Made by a program: the position numbers and the translations under genes | Assembly (NCBI RefSeq): GCF_003426025.1 | Contig: NZ_QJSH01000002.1 | Coordinates: 186,001 to 250,000, forward strand | DNA: 64,000 nt | Direction: 5' to 3' | From: Paraliobacillus quinghaiensis | Lineage (GTDB): Bacteria > Bacillota > Bacilli > Bacillales > Amphibacillaceae | Shown here: piece by piece, positions 16,665-29,031 of the stretch | Position numbering within the stretch: the stretch's first letter is position 1 | Layout: the number at the start of each line of letters is the position of its first letter | The notes under the pieces: model-generated | The model's input: the letters and a program-made list of their open reading frames with translations, nothing else | The model's database searches: none | Told to the model about the DNA's origin: nothing

Positions 16665-16814
16665 ATGCAAAAAAATAGAGGTATGATGCTTCCGATGCTT
16701 GCGTCAATTGGAGTAGGTGCTGCCACTTATTACAGCATGCGCCGTAACGGTGGAGGTAACAAAGCAATGAAACAAATGACCAATGCAATGAACCCAACAA
16801 ACAATAAAATGTAA
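16665..16814 (+). CDS. Small 49-aa protein, YrzQ/DUF3918-like
   Basis: A 49-codon frame starting ATG seven bases after AGGGGGTG. The first half is mildly hydrophobic (MLPMLASIGVGAATYYSMRR) and the second is rich in Asn, Met and Lys. The shape resembles the YrzQ/DUF3918 family of tiny Bacillus proteins, but the match is only by eye. A strong terminator follows immediately. Function unknown. Confidence 0.65.
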   Translation: MQKNRGMMLPMLASIGVGAATYYSMRRNGGGNKAMKQMTNAMNPTNNKM

Positions 16815-16818
16815 TACT

Positions 16819-16850
16819 AAAGCGAGTAGGCGAAATCGTCTACTCGCTTT
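16819..16850 (+). terminator. Intrinsic terminator
   Basis: AAAGCGAGTAG with CTACTCGCTTT, an 11-bp perfect stem around GCGAAATCGT. Confidence 0.8.
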
Positions 16851-16925
16851 CCAATTGTATAAATAGCGATTTATATAGTGTTTTGTTATAATAAACAAAA
16901 CGATACATAAAGGAGCTCTGCATTT

Positions 16926-17975
16926 ATGGGGAAAAAATTAACTGGATATGTAGGAACATATACTAAGGCAGATAGTGAAGGAGTATACAAATTCACATTG
17001 GATTTAGACGATGAATCTATCACCGAGGTTACTCCTGTTGCAAAATTAAATAATCCAACATACCTTACTGTTACGAAAGATAATAAGTTTCTTTATGCAG
17101 TTTCAAAAGAAGGCGACAATGGAGGTGTAACAGCTTTTGCTATTGATGACGAAACAGGTGATTTAACAAAATTAAATAGTAAAGCGTCAGCAGGTTCTCC
17201 ACCATGTCATGTAAGTGTGACAGATGATAATACAAATGTTGTAACAGCTAATTATCATACAAAAAAAATTAAGTCTTATTTAATCAATACTGATGGTTCG
17301 TTAAAATTAGTTGCTGATGTAGTTGAACATGAAGGTTCTGGCCCACATGAGCGACAAGAAAAACCACACATGCACTTTGCAGGTTTTACACCGGATGAAA
17401 AATATGTCATTACTATTGATTTAGGTAGCGATAGTTTGACCACATATGCTGTTAACAACGGTGAACTAACAAAAGTACACACGCTTAAAACAAAACCAGG
17501 GAGTGGCCCACGTCATATGGTTTTTCACCCAGATGGCAAACATGCTTACGTGATGACAGAGCTTACTTCTGAAGTAATTGTCTTAGAATATCATGCAGAA
17601 GATGGTCACTTTACAGAAAAGCAATATATTAATGCTATTCCATCGGATTATAATGATGTTAATGATGGTAGTGCAATTCATATAACTAAAGACGGTAAGT
17701 TTGTTTATGTGGCTAATCGCGGTCATAACAGTATTGCAGCTTATGAAGTAGATCAAGCAACAAATAAACTGACTCTAGTTGAGTCGAAGTCAACAGAAGG
17801 GGATTGGCCTCGAGATTTTGTTTTAGATCCATCAAACAGATATTTGGTTGCATCGAATCAAAAAACTGGTACATTAACTCTATTTCGTCGTGAAGAAACA
17901 ACTGGCAAGTTAACGATGATACAAGCAGGAATTACTGCACCAGAAGCAGTTTGTGTGAAATTTTTGAATGACTAG
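16926..17975 (+). CDS. Lactonase/6-phosphogluconolactonase family beta-propeller (YkgB-like)
   Basis: A 349-residue seven-bladed beta-propeller. Repeated strand motifs can be seen, such as YLTVTKDNKFLYAV, HMHFAGFTPDEKYVI, GPRHMVFHPDGKHAYV, IHITKDGKFVYVANRGHNSI and GDWPRDFVLDPSNRYLVASN. These match the B. subtilis YkgB lactonase family, which hydrolyses 6-phosphogluconolactone in the pentose phosphate pathway. No signal peptide is present, so it acts in the cytoplasm. It is monocistronic with a TAAAGGAGC ribosome site and its own terminator. The exact lactone is inferred from the family. Confidence 0.85.
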   Translation: MGKKLTGYVGTYTKADSEGVYKFTLDLDDESITEVTPVAKLNNPTYLTVTKDNKFLYAVSKEGDNGGVTAFAIDDETGDLTKLNSKASAGSPPCHVSVTDDNTNVVTANYHTKKIKSYLINTDGSLKLVADVVEHEGSGPHERQEKPHMHFAGFTPDEKYVITIDLGSDSLTTYAVNNGELTKVHTLKTKPGSGPRHMVFHPDGKHAYVMTELTSEVIVLEYHAEDGHFTEKQYINAIPSDYNDVNDGSAIHITKDGKFVYVANRGHNSIAAYEVDQATNKLTLVESKSTEGDWPRDFVLDPSNRYLVASNQKTGTLTLFRREETTGKLTMIQAGITAPEAVCVKFLND

Positions 17976-17990
17976 GCTTATATTATAGAG

Positions 17991-18036
17991 AAAGCAAAGG
18001 ACCATCTGTAAGCAGATGAGGTCCTTTGCTTTTTTT
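17991..18036 (+). terminator. Intrinsic terminator
   Basis: AAAGCAAAGGACC pairs with GGTCCTTTGCTTT around an inner CATCTG/CAGATG stem; T-run follows. Confidence 0.85.
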
Positions 18037-18110
18037 ATGGTTAACTTTTTGTATAATTTAATAAATAAAAAACAAACTATAAAAAAGTGACTGATAAAGG
18101 AGATTGCAAA

Positions 18111-18416
18111 ATGAAAGCTTTGTTAATAAGTATGTGCTCTTTGACATTTCTGCTACAACCAAGCATGACACAAGCAAAAGAGGTGTCTGAAGATAATCAA
18201 CAGTCTGATCTTCATATTTGGGAGGTACAGGAGGTATCAGAGCATGAGATACCAATTTATTCGCATACATTTAATGTTTGGCATCATTTTATACAAAAAA
18301 AGAAAACATGTAATGTAACAAATAAAATTAGAGTTGAGGTTAAGTATTGTAAAGAACACGATCATTTTAAAACAGATGTCACCTCTGAGGAAGTAATCCA
18401 TAGTCATAAACATTAG
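18111..18416 (+). CDS. Small secreted His-rich protein, function unknown
   Basis: A 101-residue protein with a short signal peptide (MKALLISMCSLTFLLQPSMT, probable cleavage after TQA). The mature part is polar with two cysteines (KTCNVTN, VKYCKEH) and many histidines, ending IHSHKH. Metal binding is conceivable but only inferred. I choose ATG 18111 because AAAGGAG lies nine bases upstream and this start gives a proper signal peptide. I recognise no family. It faces the leuD gene across a shared terminator. Confidence 0.6.
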   Translation: MKALLISMCSLTFLLQPSMTQAKEVSEDNQQSDLHIWEVQEVSEHEIPIYSHTFNVWHHFIQKKKTCNVTNKIRVEVKYCKEHDHFKTDVTSEEVIHSHKH

Positions 18417-18426
18417 CTCCTCATGA

Positions 18427-18453
18427 AAAAAACCTCCAAATGGGAGGTTTTTA
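18427..18453. terminator. Bidirectional terminator between the secreted protein gene and leuD
   Basis: AAAACCTCC/GGAGGTTTTT stem around AAATG. It has A-runs and T-runs on both sides, so it can stop both converging transcripts. Confidence 0.75.
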
Positions 18454-18464
18454 ATTATCAACTA

Positions 18465-19073
18465 TTAATTAGTGATTGTTTTAGGATACACAACATGTTT
18501 TTCTTCAAATTGATCAATTTTGTCAGCATTTGTTAACGTTACTGCAATTTCATCCCAGCCGTTTAACAGCATTTCTCTTTGATATTGAGGAAGGTCAAAG
18601 CTAGCTTCAAAACCCTCACTATCATATACTTTTTTTAATTCCAAATCTACAGTAAGCTTATATTCCTTACTCTCTGCATTGGTAATTAATTGTTGTGCTT
18701 CTTCATCAGTCAAGCGAACGGGTAAAATACCATTTTTGGTACAATTATTATAAAATATATCAGCAAAGCTTGGTGCTATAATTACTTTGAATCCAAAATC
18801 TTGTAATGCCCATGGTGCGTGTTCTCGTGATGAACCACAACCAAAATTGTCACCGGCTACTAATATGGAAGCATTTTTATATTTTGGTTTATTCAAAGAA
18901 AAATCAGGGCGGAGCTGATCTTTTTCATCATAGCGCCAATTGTAAAATAAGAATTCACCAAACCCTTGTCTTGAAATACGCTTTAAAAATTGCTTTGGAA
19001 TAATTTGATCCGTATCGACGTTAGCTCGATTCAATGGATATACAAGACCAGTATGCGTACGAATAGGTTCCAT
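18465..19073 (-). CDS. leuD: 3-isopropylmalate dehydratase small subunit
   Basis: A 202-residue LeuD. It opens MEPIRTHTGLVYPLNRANVD with the DTDQIIPKQFLK swivel segment and holds the GDNFGCGSSREHAPWALQDF loop that contacts the [4Fe-4S] substrate site of LeuC. With LeuC it isomerises 2- to 3-isopropylmalate in leucine synthesis. I choose the ATG at 19073, behind TTAAGGAGGG. It is the last gene of the ilv-leu operon. Confidence 0.95.
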   Translation of the reverse strand: MEPIRTHTGLVYPLNRANVDTDQIIPKQFLKRISRQGFGEFLFYNWRYDEKDQLRPDFSLNKPKYKNASILVAGDNFGCGSSREHAPWALQDFGFKVIIAPSFADIFYNNCTKNGILPVRLTDEEAQQLITNAESKEYKLTVDLELKKVYDSEGFEASFDLPQYQREMLLNGWDEIAVTLTNADKIDQFEEKHVVYPKTITN

Positions 19074-19149
19074 TTGTAGTCCCTCCTTAACGTTTTCACT
19101 CAATCATTAAGAGGTGGATAGCCAAATTTATAATATTATCCACCACATG

Positions 19150-20565
19150 TTAGGCCGTTGGTACAGCCATTTTACGTACATCAACAAAGTATCCTTCAAT
19201 TGCTGCAGCTGCTGCCATTTCTGGACTGACAAGGTGTGTTTGCGCACCAGCACCTTGGCGCCCTTCAAAGTTTCGGTTAGAGGTTGAAGCACAACGTTCT
19301 CCAGGTGGTACGATGTCACCGTTCATTGCAAGACACATGCTACACCCAGCTCCACGCCACTGGAATCCTGCATCAATGAAAATCCGGTCTAAACCAATTT
19401 CTTCTGCTTGTGTTTTTACAGTTTGAGATCCTGGTACGACAATCGCTCGAACGTCTGGGTGAACTTTTTTGTCACCAACAATTTCCGCTGCTCGTTGCAA
19501 ATCAGCAAGACGCGAATTTGTACAAGAACCAATAAATACATGTTGGATTGGAACAGATGATATAGGTTGATCGGCTTCAAGTGCCATATATTCTAAAGCA
19601 TGTTTTATTTCATTTTTATCACTTTCTGAAGTGGCATTTTCAGGGTTTGGTATATTTGCACTAATTGGAATACACATACTTGGATTTGTTCCCCATGTTA
19701 CTTGTGGTTCAATCTCTTCTGCATCCATTTCCACCATGGCATCATAGGTTGCACCTTCATCACTAGCTAGTTGTTTCCATTCCGCTGCAGCTTTTTCAAA
19801 ATCTTCACCCTGTGGGGCATACTTTCGACCACGTAGGAATTCAATTGTAGTCTCATCTGGACTTACTAATCCAGCACGCGCACCAGCTTCAATTGACATA
19901 TTACATATCGTCATGCGGCCTTCCATTGAAAGGTTTCGGATTGCCTCACCCGTATATTCAATCACATAGCCTGTTCCGAATTTTACGCCGAATTTACCAA
20001 TGATTGCTAGAATCAAATCCTTTGCTGTAATACCGACACCAAGTTTTCCGTTTATTTTTACATTTAATGTCTTTGGTTTTTGTTGCCAAACTGTTTGTGT
20101 TGCCAAAACATGTTCGACTTCACTTGTTCCAATACCAAATGCCAATGCACCAAATGCACCATGAGTTGATGTGTGACTATCGCCACATACAATGGTCTTA
20201 CCTGGTTGTGTTAAACCTAATTCAGGTCCAATAACATGAACAATTCCTTGATGTTGATGGTTAATACCAGCTAAAGGAACACCAAATTCATCACAATTGA
20301 TCTTAAGCTGATCCATTTGTTTTTTTGAAATTTCATCCTTAATCACGTTTCGATGAATGGTTGGAACATTATGATCCATCGTTGCAAATGTACGATTTGG
20401 TTGCCGAACAGTGCGTCCTTTTAAGCGCAAACCCTCAAAAGCTTGAGGGGAGGTAACTTCATGGACAAGGTGAAGGTCAATATAAAGAAGGTCTGGTTTA
20501 CCTTCTTCCTGATGCACCACATGTTTATCCCAAATTTTTTCGATAACTGTTTTGGCTTTTCCCAT
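19150..20565 (-). CDS. leuC: 3-isopropylmalate dehydratase large subunit
   Basis: A 471-residue aconitase-family enzyme. [18 protein letters not shown] and [27 protein letters not shown] are typical. The three cluster cysteines lie in [10 protein letters not shown] and the CSMCLAMN stretch. It binds the [4Fe-4S] cluster and pairs with LeuD. The start is ATG 20565 ([15 protein letters not shown]), as in other LeuC; AAAGGAG overlaps a GTG four codons earlier. It lies 42 bases after leuB. Confidence 0.95.
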   Translation of the reverse strand: MGKAKTVIEKIWDKHVVHQEEGKPDLLYIDLHLVHEVTSPQAFEGLRLKGRTVRQPNRTFATMDHNVPTIHRNVIKDEISKKQMDQLKINCDEFGVPLAGINHQHQGIVHVIGPELGLTQPGKTIVCGDSHTSTHGAFGALAFGIGTSEVEHVLATQTVWQQKPKTLNVKINGKLGVGITAKDLILAIIGKFGVKFGTGYVIEYTGEAIRNLSMEGRMTICNMSIEAGARAGLVSPDETTIEFLRGRKYAPQGEDFEKAAAEWKQLASDEGATYDAMVEMDAEEIEPQVTWGTNPSMCIPISANIPNPENATSESDKNEIKHALEYMALEADQPISSVPIQHVFIGSCTNSRLADLQRAAEIVGDKKVHPDVRAIVVPGSQTVKTQAEEIGLDRIFIDAGFQWRGAGCSMCLAMNGDIVPPGERCASTSNRNFEGRQGAGAQTHLVSPEMAAAAAIEGYFVDVRKMAVPTA

Positions 20566-20607
20566 GTTAGAAATCACTCCTTTGCTTTTAATTTAAAAAA
20601 ATGAGGT

Positions 20608-21684
20608 TTATACTGTTTGATTAATAGCGGCAATGATAGCTTCTGTCATCTCTTTTGTGTTTACTTTTATCCCATTTTCAACGTGTAAATCAGCAGTATG
20701 ATAGCCGTTATCGATACACTGCTCAATCGCTTCTTCGATTACTGCTGCTTCCTGTTCAAATGAAAAAGAATAGCGTAACATCATTGCAACAGATAGTAAC
20801 ATTGCGATAGGGTTCGCAATACCTAAACCAGCTATATCTGGAGCAGAACCATGTGCTGGTTCATATAAGCCAACCCCATTCTCAGCTAAACTTGCTGAAG
20901 GGAGCATCCCTAAAGAACCGGTTAAGACAGAAGCCTCATCACTTAAAATGTCACCAAACATATTCTCTGTTACAATGACATCAAATTGGCTAGGATTTGT
21001 AATGAGTTTCATGGCTGCTGCATCCACTAATACGTGTTCAACAGCTACATCTGGATAGGCAACTTTTTTCTCCTCAACAATTTCACGCCATAGTTTACTA
21101 GACTCTAAAACATTTGCTTTATCAACAGAGGTTAGTTTTTTCTTTCTTAGTTGAGCACTTTGAAAAGCTTTATCAATAATACGTTCCATTTCATTACGTG
21201 TATAACGAAGGGTATCAACAACAGAATTTCCGTTATCGTACCGTTCGCTAGGTGTGCCAAAATATAATCCGCCCGTTAATTCCCTAACGATTAAGAGATC
21301 ACTGTCTTTAATGATCTCTGCTTTTAATGGAGAGGCACTTAATAGTTTCTTAAACCCTTTAACCGGACGTAGATTTGCATATAAATCTAGTGTTTTACGT
21401 ATGCCAAGTAATCCGCGTTCAGGGCGAAGGTGAGAGGGGTTTTGATCCCATTTAGGTCCGCCAACTGCACCTAATAAAACAGCATCTGCTTGATTACAAG
21501 CTGTAACTGTTTGATCGGGTAGAGGAGTGCCATATAAATCGATAGCACTTCCACCAATTGTTTGAGAGTCAAAGATAAAGGTATGACCAAACTTTTTTCC
21601 AACAACTTGCAGTACCTCTGTTGCAGCATCTATAATCTCAGGTCCAATTCCATCACCGGGAAGAAGTACAATATTTTTATCCAT
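20608..21684 (-). CDS. leuB: 3-isopropylmalate dehydrogenase
   Basis: A 358-residue NAD-dependent beta-decarboxylating dehydrogenase. LLPGDGIGPEI opens the protein. The substrate site has RELTGGLYFG and the Mg2+-binding DILSDEAS motif, and the NAD site is EPAHGSAPDIAG. It oxidises 3-isopropylmalate to the precursor of leucine. The start follows CGGAGGATAA and the gene lies in order between leuA and leuC. Confidence 0.96.
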   Translation of the reverse strand: MDKNIVLLPGDGIGPEIIDAATEVLQVVGKKFGHTFIFDSQTIGGSAIDLYGTPLPDQTVTACNQADAVLLGAVGGPKWDQNPSHLRPERGLLGIRKTLDLYANLRPVKGFKKLLSASPLKAEIIKDSDLLIVRELTGGLYFGTPSERYDNGNSVVDTLRYTRNEMERIIDKAFQSAQLRKKKLTSVDKANVLESSKLWREIVEEKKVAYPDVAVEHVLVDAAAMKLITNPSQFDVIVTENMFGDILSDEASVLTGSLGMLPSASLAENGVGLYEPAHGSAPDIAGLGIANPIAMLLSVAMMLRYSFSFEQEAAVIEEAIEQCIDNGYHTADLHVENGIKVNTKEMTEAIIAAINQTV

Positions 21685-21726
21685 AATTTATCCTCCGATT
21701 GATTAGACATTTCTTCCAATTGTTAT

Positions 21727-24286
<2,560 letters not shown>

Positions 24287-24334
24287 TCAATTTTTGTTTT
24301 ATATAGTAAATGTTTTATACATTTTACTTATGCA

Positions 24335-24859
24335 TTAGTTTAATAATGAAAAAGAGTTGTTCTCTTGTAATGCTTGTGGTTGTTGACCACGTTGAAATGC
24401 AGTTAAACCAGTACGAGCTAACTCTTTAATCCCGTATGGTCTTAATAGGTCGATTAAAGCTTCCACCTTTTCGGACTTTCCTGTTACTTGAATCGATAAA
24501 CTATCTTTACTAACGTCAATCACAATTGCACGGAATGGTTCAATAATACCTTGGATTTCAGCACGTAATTGACTGTTACTAACAATTTTTATTAATGCCA
24601 ATTCACGAGCAACAATTGCTTTATCTGTAATATCAGAAACTTTTAGTACATCAATTTGTTTGTTTAATTGCTTGGTTACTTGTTCTAGTTTCTGACTTGC
24701 ATCTACATCAACTACAATGGTTATCTTTGAAACACCTTCAACTTCAGTTCGACCAACTGAGATACTTTCAATATTAAACTGTCTTTTTTGCAATAATCCG
24801 GTAATTCGATTTAAAACACCACTTCGATTTTGAACAGTAGCTGTTATAATTCGTCTCAT
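24335..24859 (-). CDS. ilvN: Acetolactate synthase small (regulatory) subunit
   Basis: A 174-residue subunit with an N-terminal ACT domain ([37 protein letters not shown]) that binds valine for feedback control. The C-terminal part ([15 protein letters not shown] onward) stimulates the large subunit. It overlaps ilvB by four bases (ATGA). Often named ilvH in Bacillus. Confidence 0.95.
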   Translation of the reverse strand: MRRIITATVQNRSGVLNRITGLLQKRQFNIESISVGRTEVEGVSKITIVVDVDASQKLEQVTKQLNKQIDVLKVSDITDKAIVARELALIKIVSNSQLRAEIQGIIEPFRAIVIDVSKDSLSIQVTGKSEKVEALIDLLRPYGIKELARTGLTAFQRGQQPQALQENNSFSLLN

Positions 24860-26589
24860 GGTTTCACTCCTATCATTTCATGAATACCTTTACCTGGGGC
24901 AATCATCGGATAGACATTTTCTTGTTGTAGCACCCGGCAATCAATAAGAACTGGTCCATCATAAGCGATAAGTTCAGGTAATTTTTTAGCTAAATCGGCT
25001 TGGTTATCAATTTTTGCGCCTTTAATATTATATGCCTCAGCAAGTTTTACAAAGTCAGGTTGAATACTAAAAACTGATTCAGAATAACGTTTTTCATAAA
25101 ATTTTTCTTGCCATTGTCTAACCATACCAAGCGCGGCGTTATTCACGATAATGATTTTAACGGGTAAGCCACGTTCTTGTAAGATAGAAAGTTCTTGTAA
25201 TGTCATTTGAAAACCACCATCACCAACAATCGCTACGACTGTATCATCAGGTGCTGCTAATTGCGCGCCGATAGCTGCAGGGAATCCAAAGCCCATTGTT
25301 CCTAAGCCGCCAGATGTAACCCACCTATTCGGTTTATTAAATTTATAATATTGTGCTGACCACATTTGATGCTGTCCAACGTCTGTAGTAACGATCGCAT
25401 CACCTTTTGTTGTTTTATATACTTGATCAATTACCCACTGTGCAATCATGTCTGTTTCAGGATTGTTATACCATAGTGGGAAATTCTGTTTGTTACGTTC
25501 TACGTGCTCTACCCATTCACCATAGTCTCCAGTAGCTTTAATTTGTTTTAGCATTTTGTTTAATGCTAATTTAGCATCTGCTACTACAGGAATATGTGTT
25601 GTGACGTTTTTACCAATTTCAGCTGGATCTATGTCAATGTGTGCCACAATAGCTGATGGTGCAAAATGATCTAGGTTTCCTGTTAATCGATCATCAAAAC
25701 GAGCACCAATATTAATTAAGACGTCACATTCATAGATTGCTTTGTTGGCTGCATACGTTCCATGCATTCCAGCCATCCCTAGAAATAATGGATGTTCTCC
25801 AGGAAACGCTCCTAATCCGAGTAGGGTAGAGGCAACTGGAATTTGATGTTCTTCAACAAATGCTTTTATTTCTTCTGATGCTTTACTAATAACGATTCCA
25901 GCACCAGTAAGAATGACAGGTTTTTTTGCTGTTGCTAAAACTTCACCAATCTTTTTAATTTGGATCGGATTCGGTTTGATTGTCGGTTGATAACCTGGCA
26001 AATTGAAATCTGTATCATAGTGATCTTCGCAAGGATTAGCTGCTAAATCTTTTGGTATATCAACAACAACTGGACCAGGACGACCAGTAGAAGCAATGTG
26101 AAATGCTTCTTTAACAACCCGTGGTAAATCTTTAATTGATCGTACTTGATAGTTCTGTTTTGTAATAGGAGTAGTAATCCCCATAACATCAGCTTCTTGG
26201 AATGCATCTGTACCAATTACACCTTGTGCAACTTGGCCTGTAAAAACTACAAGTGGAAGAGAATCCATCATCGCATCAGCAATACCAGTAACTAAGTTTG
26301 TTGCACCAGGACCTGAAGTTGCAATGACCACGCCAGGTTTTCCAGAAACACGAGCATAGCCTTCTGCTGCATGAATCGATCCTTGTTCGTGTCTCGCCAA
26401 TACTTGATTAAACGATTCTTTAACCTTGTATAGTGCATCAAAAATAGGTAAGACAGCACCACCAGGATATCCGAATAATGTGTCAACTTCTGCATCAATT
26501 AAAGATTCGATTAGAAGATCGGCTCCTGTTTTAGGTGTTTTCTTTACTACCTGTTCTTGATCTTCATACTTTATCTTCGTCTTTACCAT
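24856..26589 (-). CDS. ilvB: Acetolactate synthase large (catalytic) subunit
   Basis: A 577-residue thiamine-diphosphate enzyme that makes acetolactate or acetohydroxybutyrate. [15 protein letters not shown] and the catalytic Glu in [17 protein letters not shown] are near the N-terminus. The FAD-binding middle domain follows. [12 protein letters not shown] with its [12 protein letters not shown] partner forms the ThDP-Mg2+ motif. It starts after TCAGGAGGG and is the first gene behind the T-box leader. Confidence 0.96.
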   Translation of the reverse strand: MVKTKIKYEDQEQVVKKTPKTGADLLIESLIDAEVDTLFGYPGGAVLPIFDALYKVKESFNQVLARHEQGSIHAAEGYARVSGKPGVVIATSGPGATNLVTGIADAMMDSLPLVVFTGQVAQGVIGTDAFQEADVMGITTPITKQNYQVRSIKDLPRVVKEAFHIASTGRPGPVVVDIPKDLAANPCEDHYDTDFNLPGYQPTIKPNPIQIKKIGEVLATAKKPVILTGAGIVISKASEEIKAFVEEHQIPVASTLLGLGAFPGEHPLFLGMAGMHGTYAANKAIYECDVLINIGARFDDRLTGNLDHFAPSAIVAHIDIDPAEIGKNVTTHIPVVADAKLALNKMLKQIKATGDYGEWVEHVERNKQNFPLWYNNPETDMIAQWVIDQVYKTTKGDAIVTTDVGQHQMWSAQYYKFNKPNRWVTSGGLGTMGFGFPAAIGAQLAAPDDTVVAIVGDGGFQMTLQELSILQERGLPVKIIIVNNAALGMVRQWQEKFYEKRYSESVFSIQPDFVKLAEAYNIKGAKIDNQADLAKKLPELIAYDGPVLIDCRVLQQENVYPMIAPGKGIHEMIGVKP

Positions 26590-26627
26590 TTTAATCCCTC
26601 CTGAAAGTTATAAAGAATTTGTATAAA

Positions 26628-26972
26628 AGAAAAAAGACCTCACTTCTCCAAATAAACTGCATGTGTTGCAGTATTACAAGGGAGAAAAGGTCTTTGCTTT
26701 TCACGGTACCACCCTGATTCACAATACTTTAATAAGTACTGTCTCATGAAGTAATTGTTTAAAATATCACTTCTTTTAGTAACGAGTGAACTGTGATTCA
26801 CCCGGCTAAATCTACTAGGTTATTAACCGTTCAATTTAACACTCCGAGACGATGTCAGAATAAGTTGCATTTCTGGGCTTCCAGCAACCCCAGATCTCTG
26901 TAAATGCAATTATTTATTCTTTTATTCTCTTCATCGATTTCATATATTTTTTTAAAGTAAAGTGACTATTAG
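26628..26972 (-). ncRNA. T-box leader of the ilv-leu operon (probably tRNA-Leu)
   Basis: On the minus strand the leader runs from the promoter to ilvB. The T-box core AGGGTGGTACCGTG (plus 26702-26715) can pair with the tRNA acceptor end. The terminator/antiterminator pair AAAGACCT...AGGTCTTTTTT lies at 26630-26697. Stem I begins CGATG (pairing with CATCG) and has the AG-bulge and distal loop segments. By analogy with the glyQS T-box, the codon before A-CATCG is CTG (plus 26856-26858), a leucine specifier; this reading is tentative. Confidence 0.9.
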
Positions 26973-26978
26973 TCATTC

Positions 26979-27009
26979 ATTATACTGCTAATAAAAACAA
27001 ATGTGACAA
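26979..27009 (-). promoter_or_regulatory. Promoter of the ilv-leu operon
   Basis: On the minus strand TTGTCA (plus 27004-27009) and TATAAT (plus 26979-26984) are separated by 19 bases, slightly long. The -10 is perfect and the T-box leader begins just after it. Confidence 0.6.
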
Positions 27010-27155
27010 AATTAGAAGTACCTGGGTAATTCATTTACGGAATATTTAAAAAATTCAATGTAAATTAAGATAATGTTATTTCTTATAACTAACTATTTGA
27101 TTGGTTGTCGATAATCATACAATCATTTTGACGTAAGGTCAACAGGTTTATTAAA

Positions 27156-27170
27156 AATTTTCTGAAATTT
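27156..27170. promoter_or_regulatory. CodY-like box upstream of ilvB
   Basis: AATTTTCTGAAATTT matches the CodY consensus AATTTTCWGAAAATT at 14 of 15 positions. It lies about 150-190 bases upstream of the ilvB promoter and before the DUF6884-like gene on the other strand. CodY represses the ilv-leu operon in B. subtilis when branched amino acids and GTP are high, so the same control is likely here. The rest of 27010-27339 holds AT-rich sequence without a convincing gene. Confidence 0.65.
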
Positions 27171-27339
27171 ATAATAAATTTAGTTAATTTAGATAAATAA
27201 AAAAAGAAGATGGATAAAATAAGTAAGCTGAATTGCGCTTTTCATCAAATAGGGGACTAAAAATAATACTGTACAAAAAGTGTAGATGTTATGATAACAT
27301 GAAATAATTTAATTGAGGATGAAGGGAAGGCGAATGTAA

Positions 27340-27798
27340 ATGAAACAATTAGCTATAATTCCTTGTGGTCGAAAAAAGATCTGGGATATTGATTCTACTA
27401 AAGGACCTACGGAAGTGAAGGATGCATATATTAGTGTATTACATCGGTTGTGTGAACAATATGCGGAGATGTTCTGTAATCAATGGGTCGTATTATCTGC
27501 CAAACACGGTTACTTATTACCTCACGATATTGTCCCCGACAATTATGATTTAACATTTGGAATGAAAAAGGAACTTTCCGTAATAACAGAGGAAGAATTA
27601 CTTGTTCAAATCGAACAAAAAGGGCTTATGAATTATGACCAAGTTATTGCGCTTACAGGTAAAAAATATCAACCTATTATCGAAAATACTTTTGGGACAG
27701 ATATAAAAATTCACTACCCATTACTAGGTACAAAAGGCATAGGAGAGATGCAACAACGTTTGAAATATGCAATAGAAAAAAACATATCGTTACATTAG
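27340..27798 (+). CDS. DUF6884-like conserved protein
   Basis: A 152-residue soluble protein. It opens LAIIPCGRKKIWD and has LSAKHGYLLPHD in the middle, the two blocks typical of a small family annotated as DUF6884 and found in phage- and nucleotide-related settings. Conserved Cys, Lys and His in these blocks could form an active site; the activity is unknown to me. The start is ATG 27340; a GAGGATGAAGGGAAGG purine run precedes it. It stands alone and ends in a strong terminator. Confidence 0.65.
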   Translation: MKQLAIIPCGRKKIWDIDSTKGPTEVKDAYISVLHRLCEQYAEMFCNQWVVLSAKHGYLLPHDIVPDNYDLTFGMKKELSVITEEELLVQIEQKGLMNYDQVIALTGKKYQPIIENTFGTDIKIHYPLLGTKGIGEMQQRLKYAIEKNISLH

Positions 27799-27825
27799 TC
27801 GGTAAGAACAGAATAAATTAATAGA

Positions 27826-27862
27826 AAAACACGTGAAGTATTGCTTGCTTCACGTGTTTTTC
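27826..27862. terminator. Bidirectional terminator
   Basis: AAAAACACGTGAAG with CTTCACGTGTTTTT, a perfect 14-bp stem around TATTGCTTG. It sits between the DUF6884-like gene and the ktrB remnant. Confidence 0.85.
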
Positions 27863-27863
27863 T

Positions 27864-28810
27864 TTATCCAGTATAAATATCACCTTTCGGATAGCGAATA
27901 TGCGTATTCTGTGGTCTAGCTATTAAAAAGGCAAATGTCAGAGGGCCTAAACGCCCTATAAACATAAGGACCATTAGAAGTAATTTACCACCTAATGTTA
28001 ATGAACCTGTTAGCCCCATAGATAATCCAACTGTTCCAAAAGCAGAGACAACTTTAAAGGGTTGTTGTATTCGATTGTAAAAATAACTAGTAAGGATATC
28101 ACATTAAGTATTAGTGTACCAATTAACATTAATTTGGTATGCAATGTCAAAGGGAGCCAATCTTTATGCGCTTTTAAATCCGCAATAACTGTGAAGCCTA
28201 TTCCACCAACAATGAACAGAAAAGTAATTACAATATTTACAACTGGATCATTTACGTGTCCCATTAAACTATCTGTCCATGTCGAAAATCCAGCATTATT
28301 AAATGCTGAAATAGTGTGGAAAAGACTATGGAAAAGTCCATCAGACCATCCATATTTAGGTATCCAATCTAGTGCAAGAATTATAAAAGCGATTCCTTCT
28401 ACAATAACAACAAAACTCATTAGTAATTTAACTAACCGCACAACTCCTCCTGGTGCGTCTTGGTTGAAACTAGAGGATAAAAGGAGCCTCTGTTTAAAAG
28501 TGATTTTTCGACCAATGATTAGTAACGTAAAAATCGCAAAAGTCATTAGACCAATTCCACCAAATTGAATCATAATCATAATAATTGTTTGACCAAATCT
28601 AGTGAAGCTAACAGCTGTATCAATCACAATTAGACCTGTCACTGTGGTGGCCGATGTTGCAGTGAATAAAGCATCGATCCAATTTATAGAACCCGTTGTC
28701 GCTATTGGAAGTTTTAAAAGTAAAGTACCTATTAAGATGATTATAAAAAAACTAATTGCTAATATTTGTGGTGGAGATAGTATTAAAATTTTTGAATTTA
28801 ATTTTTTCAT
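27864..28810 (-). pseudogene. ktrB: Broken potassium channel subunit gene ktrB (internal frameshifting deletion)
   Basis: The start ATG (28810) opens a normal KtrB: the SPPQILAISFF region, the first pore segment SATTVTGLIVIDT and the second in FHTISAFNNAGFS, down to the IEYNNP stretch near residue 253. There the frame shifts. Reading stops at 28010, but another frame continues from about 28060 with FKVVSAFGTVGLSMGLTG and IGRLGPLTFAFLIA and ends in the KtrB tail IRYPKGDIYTG at 27864. About 110-125 residues around the third pore segment are missing compared with B. subtilis KtrB. The product cannot be a working channel. Both remaining halves look otherwise undamaged, so the loss is recent or an assembly error. 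Confidence 0.85.
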
Positions 28811-29031
28811 AAGTACTCCTCTGCCTTCTTTATAGATTATATTCTACCATTAAAAAAATATTGGTAAACACTTTACATAGAAAAAACGCAGATTATATAG
28901 GTAGAGTAATTAATTTACAGGTGCAGATAAGTGAACGGCCGTTCCAAAAACTATCCCACGTGCAAATAATATAGTAGCGGTACAATCTATTAATGATGTA
29001 GCGCAATATAAAAAGTCTGGGGGTGAAGAAT

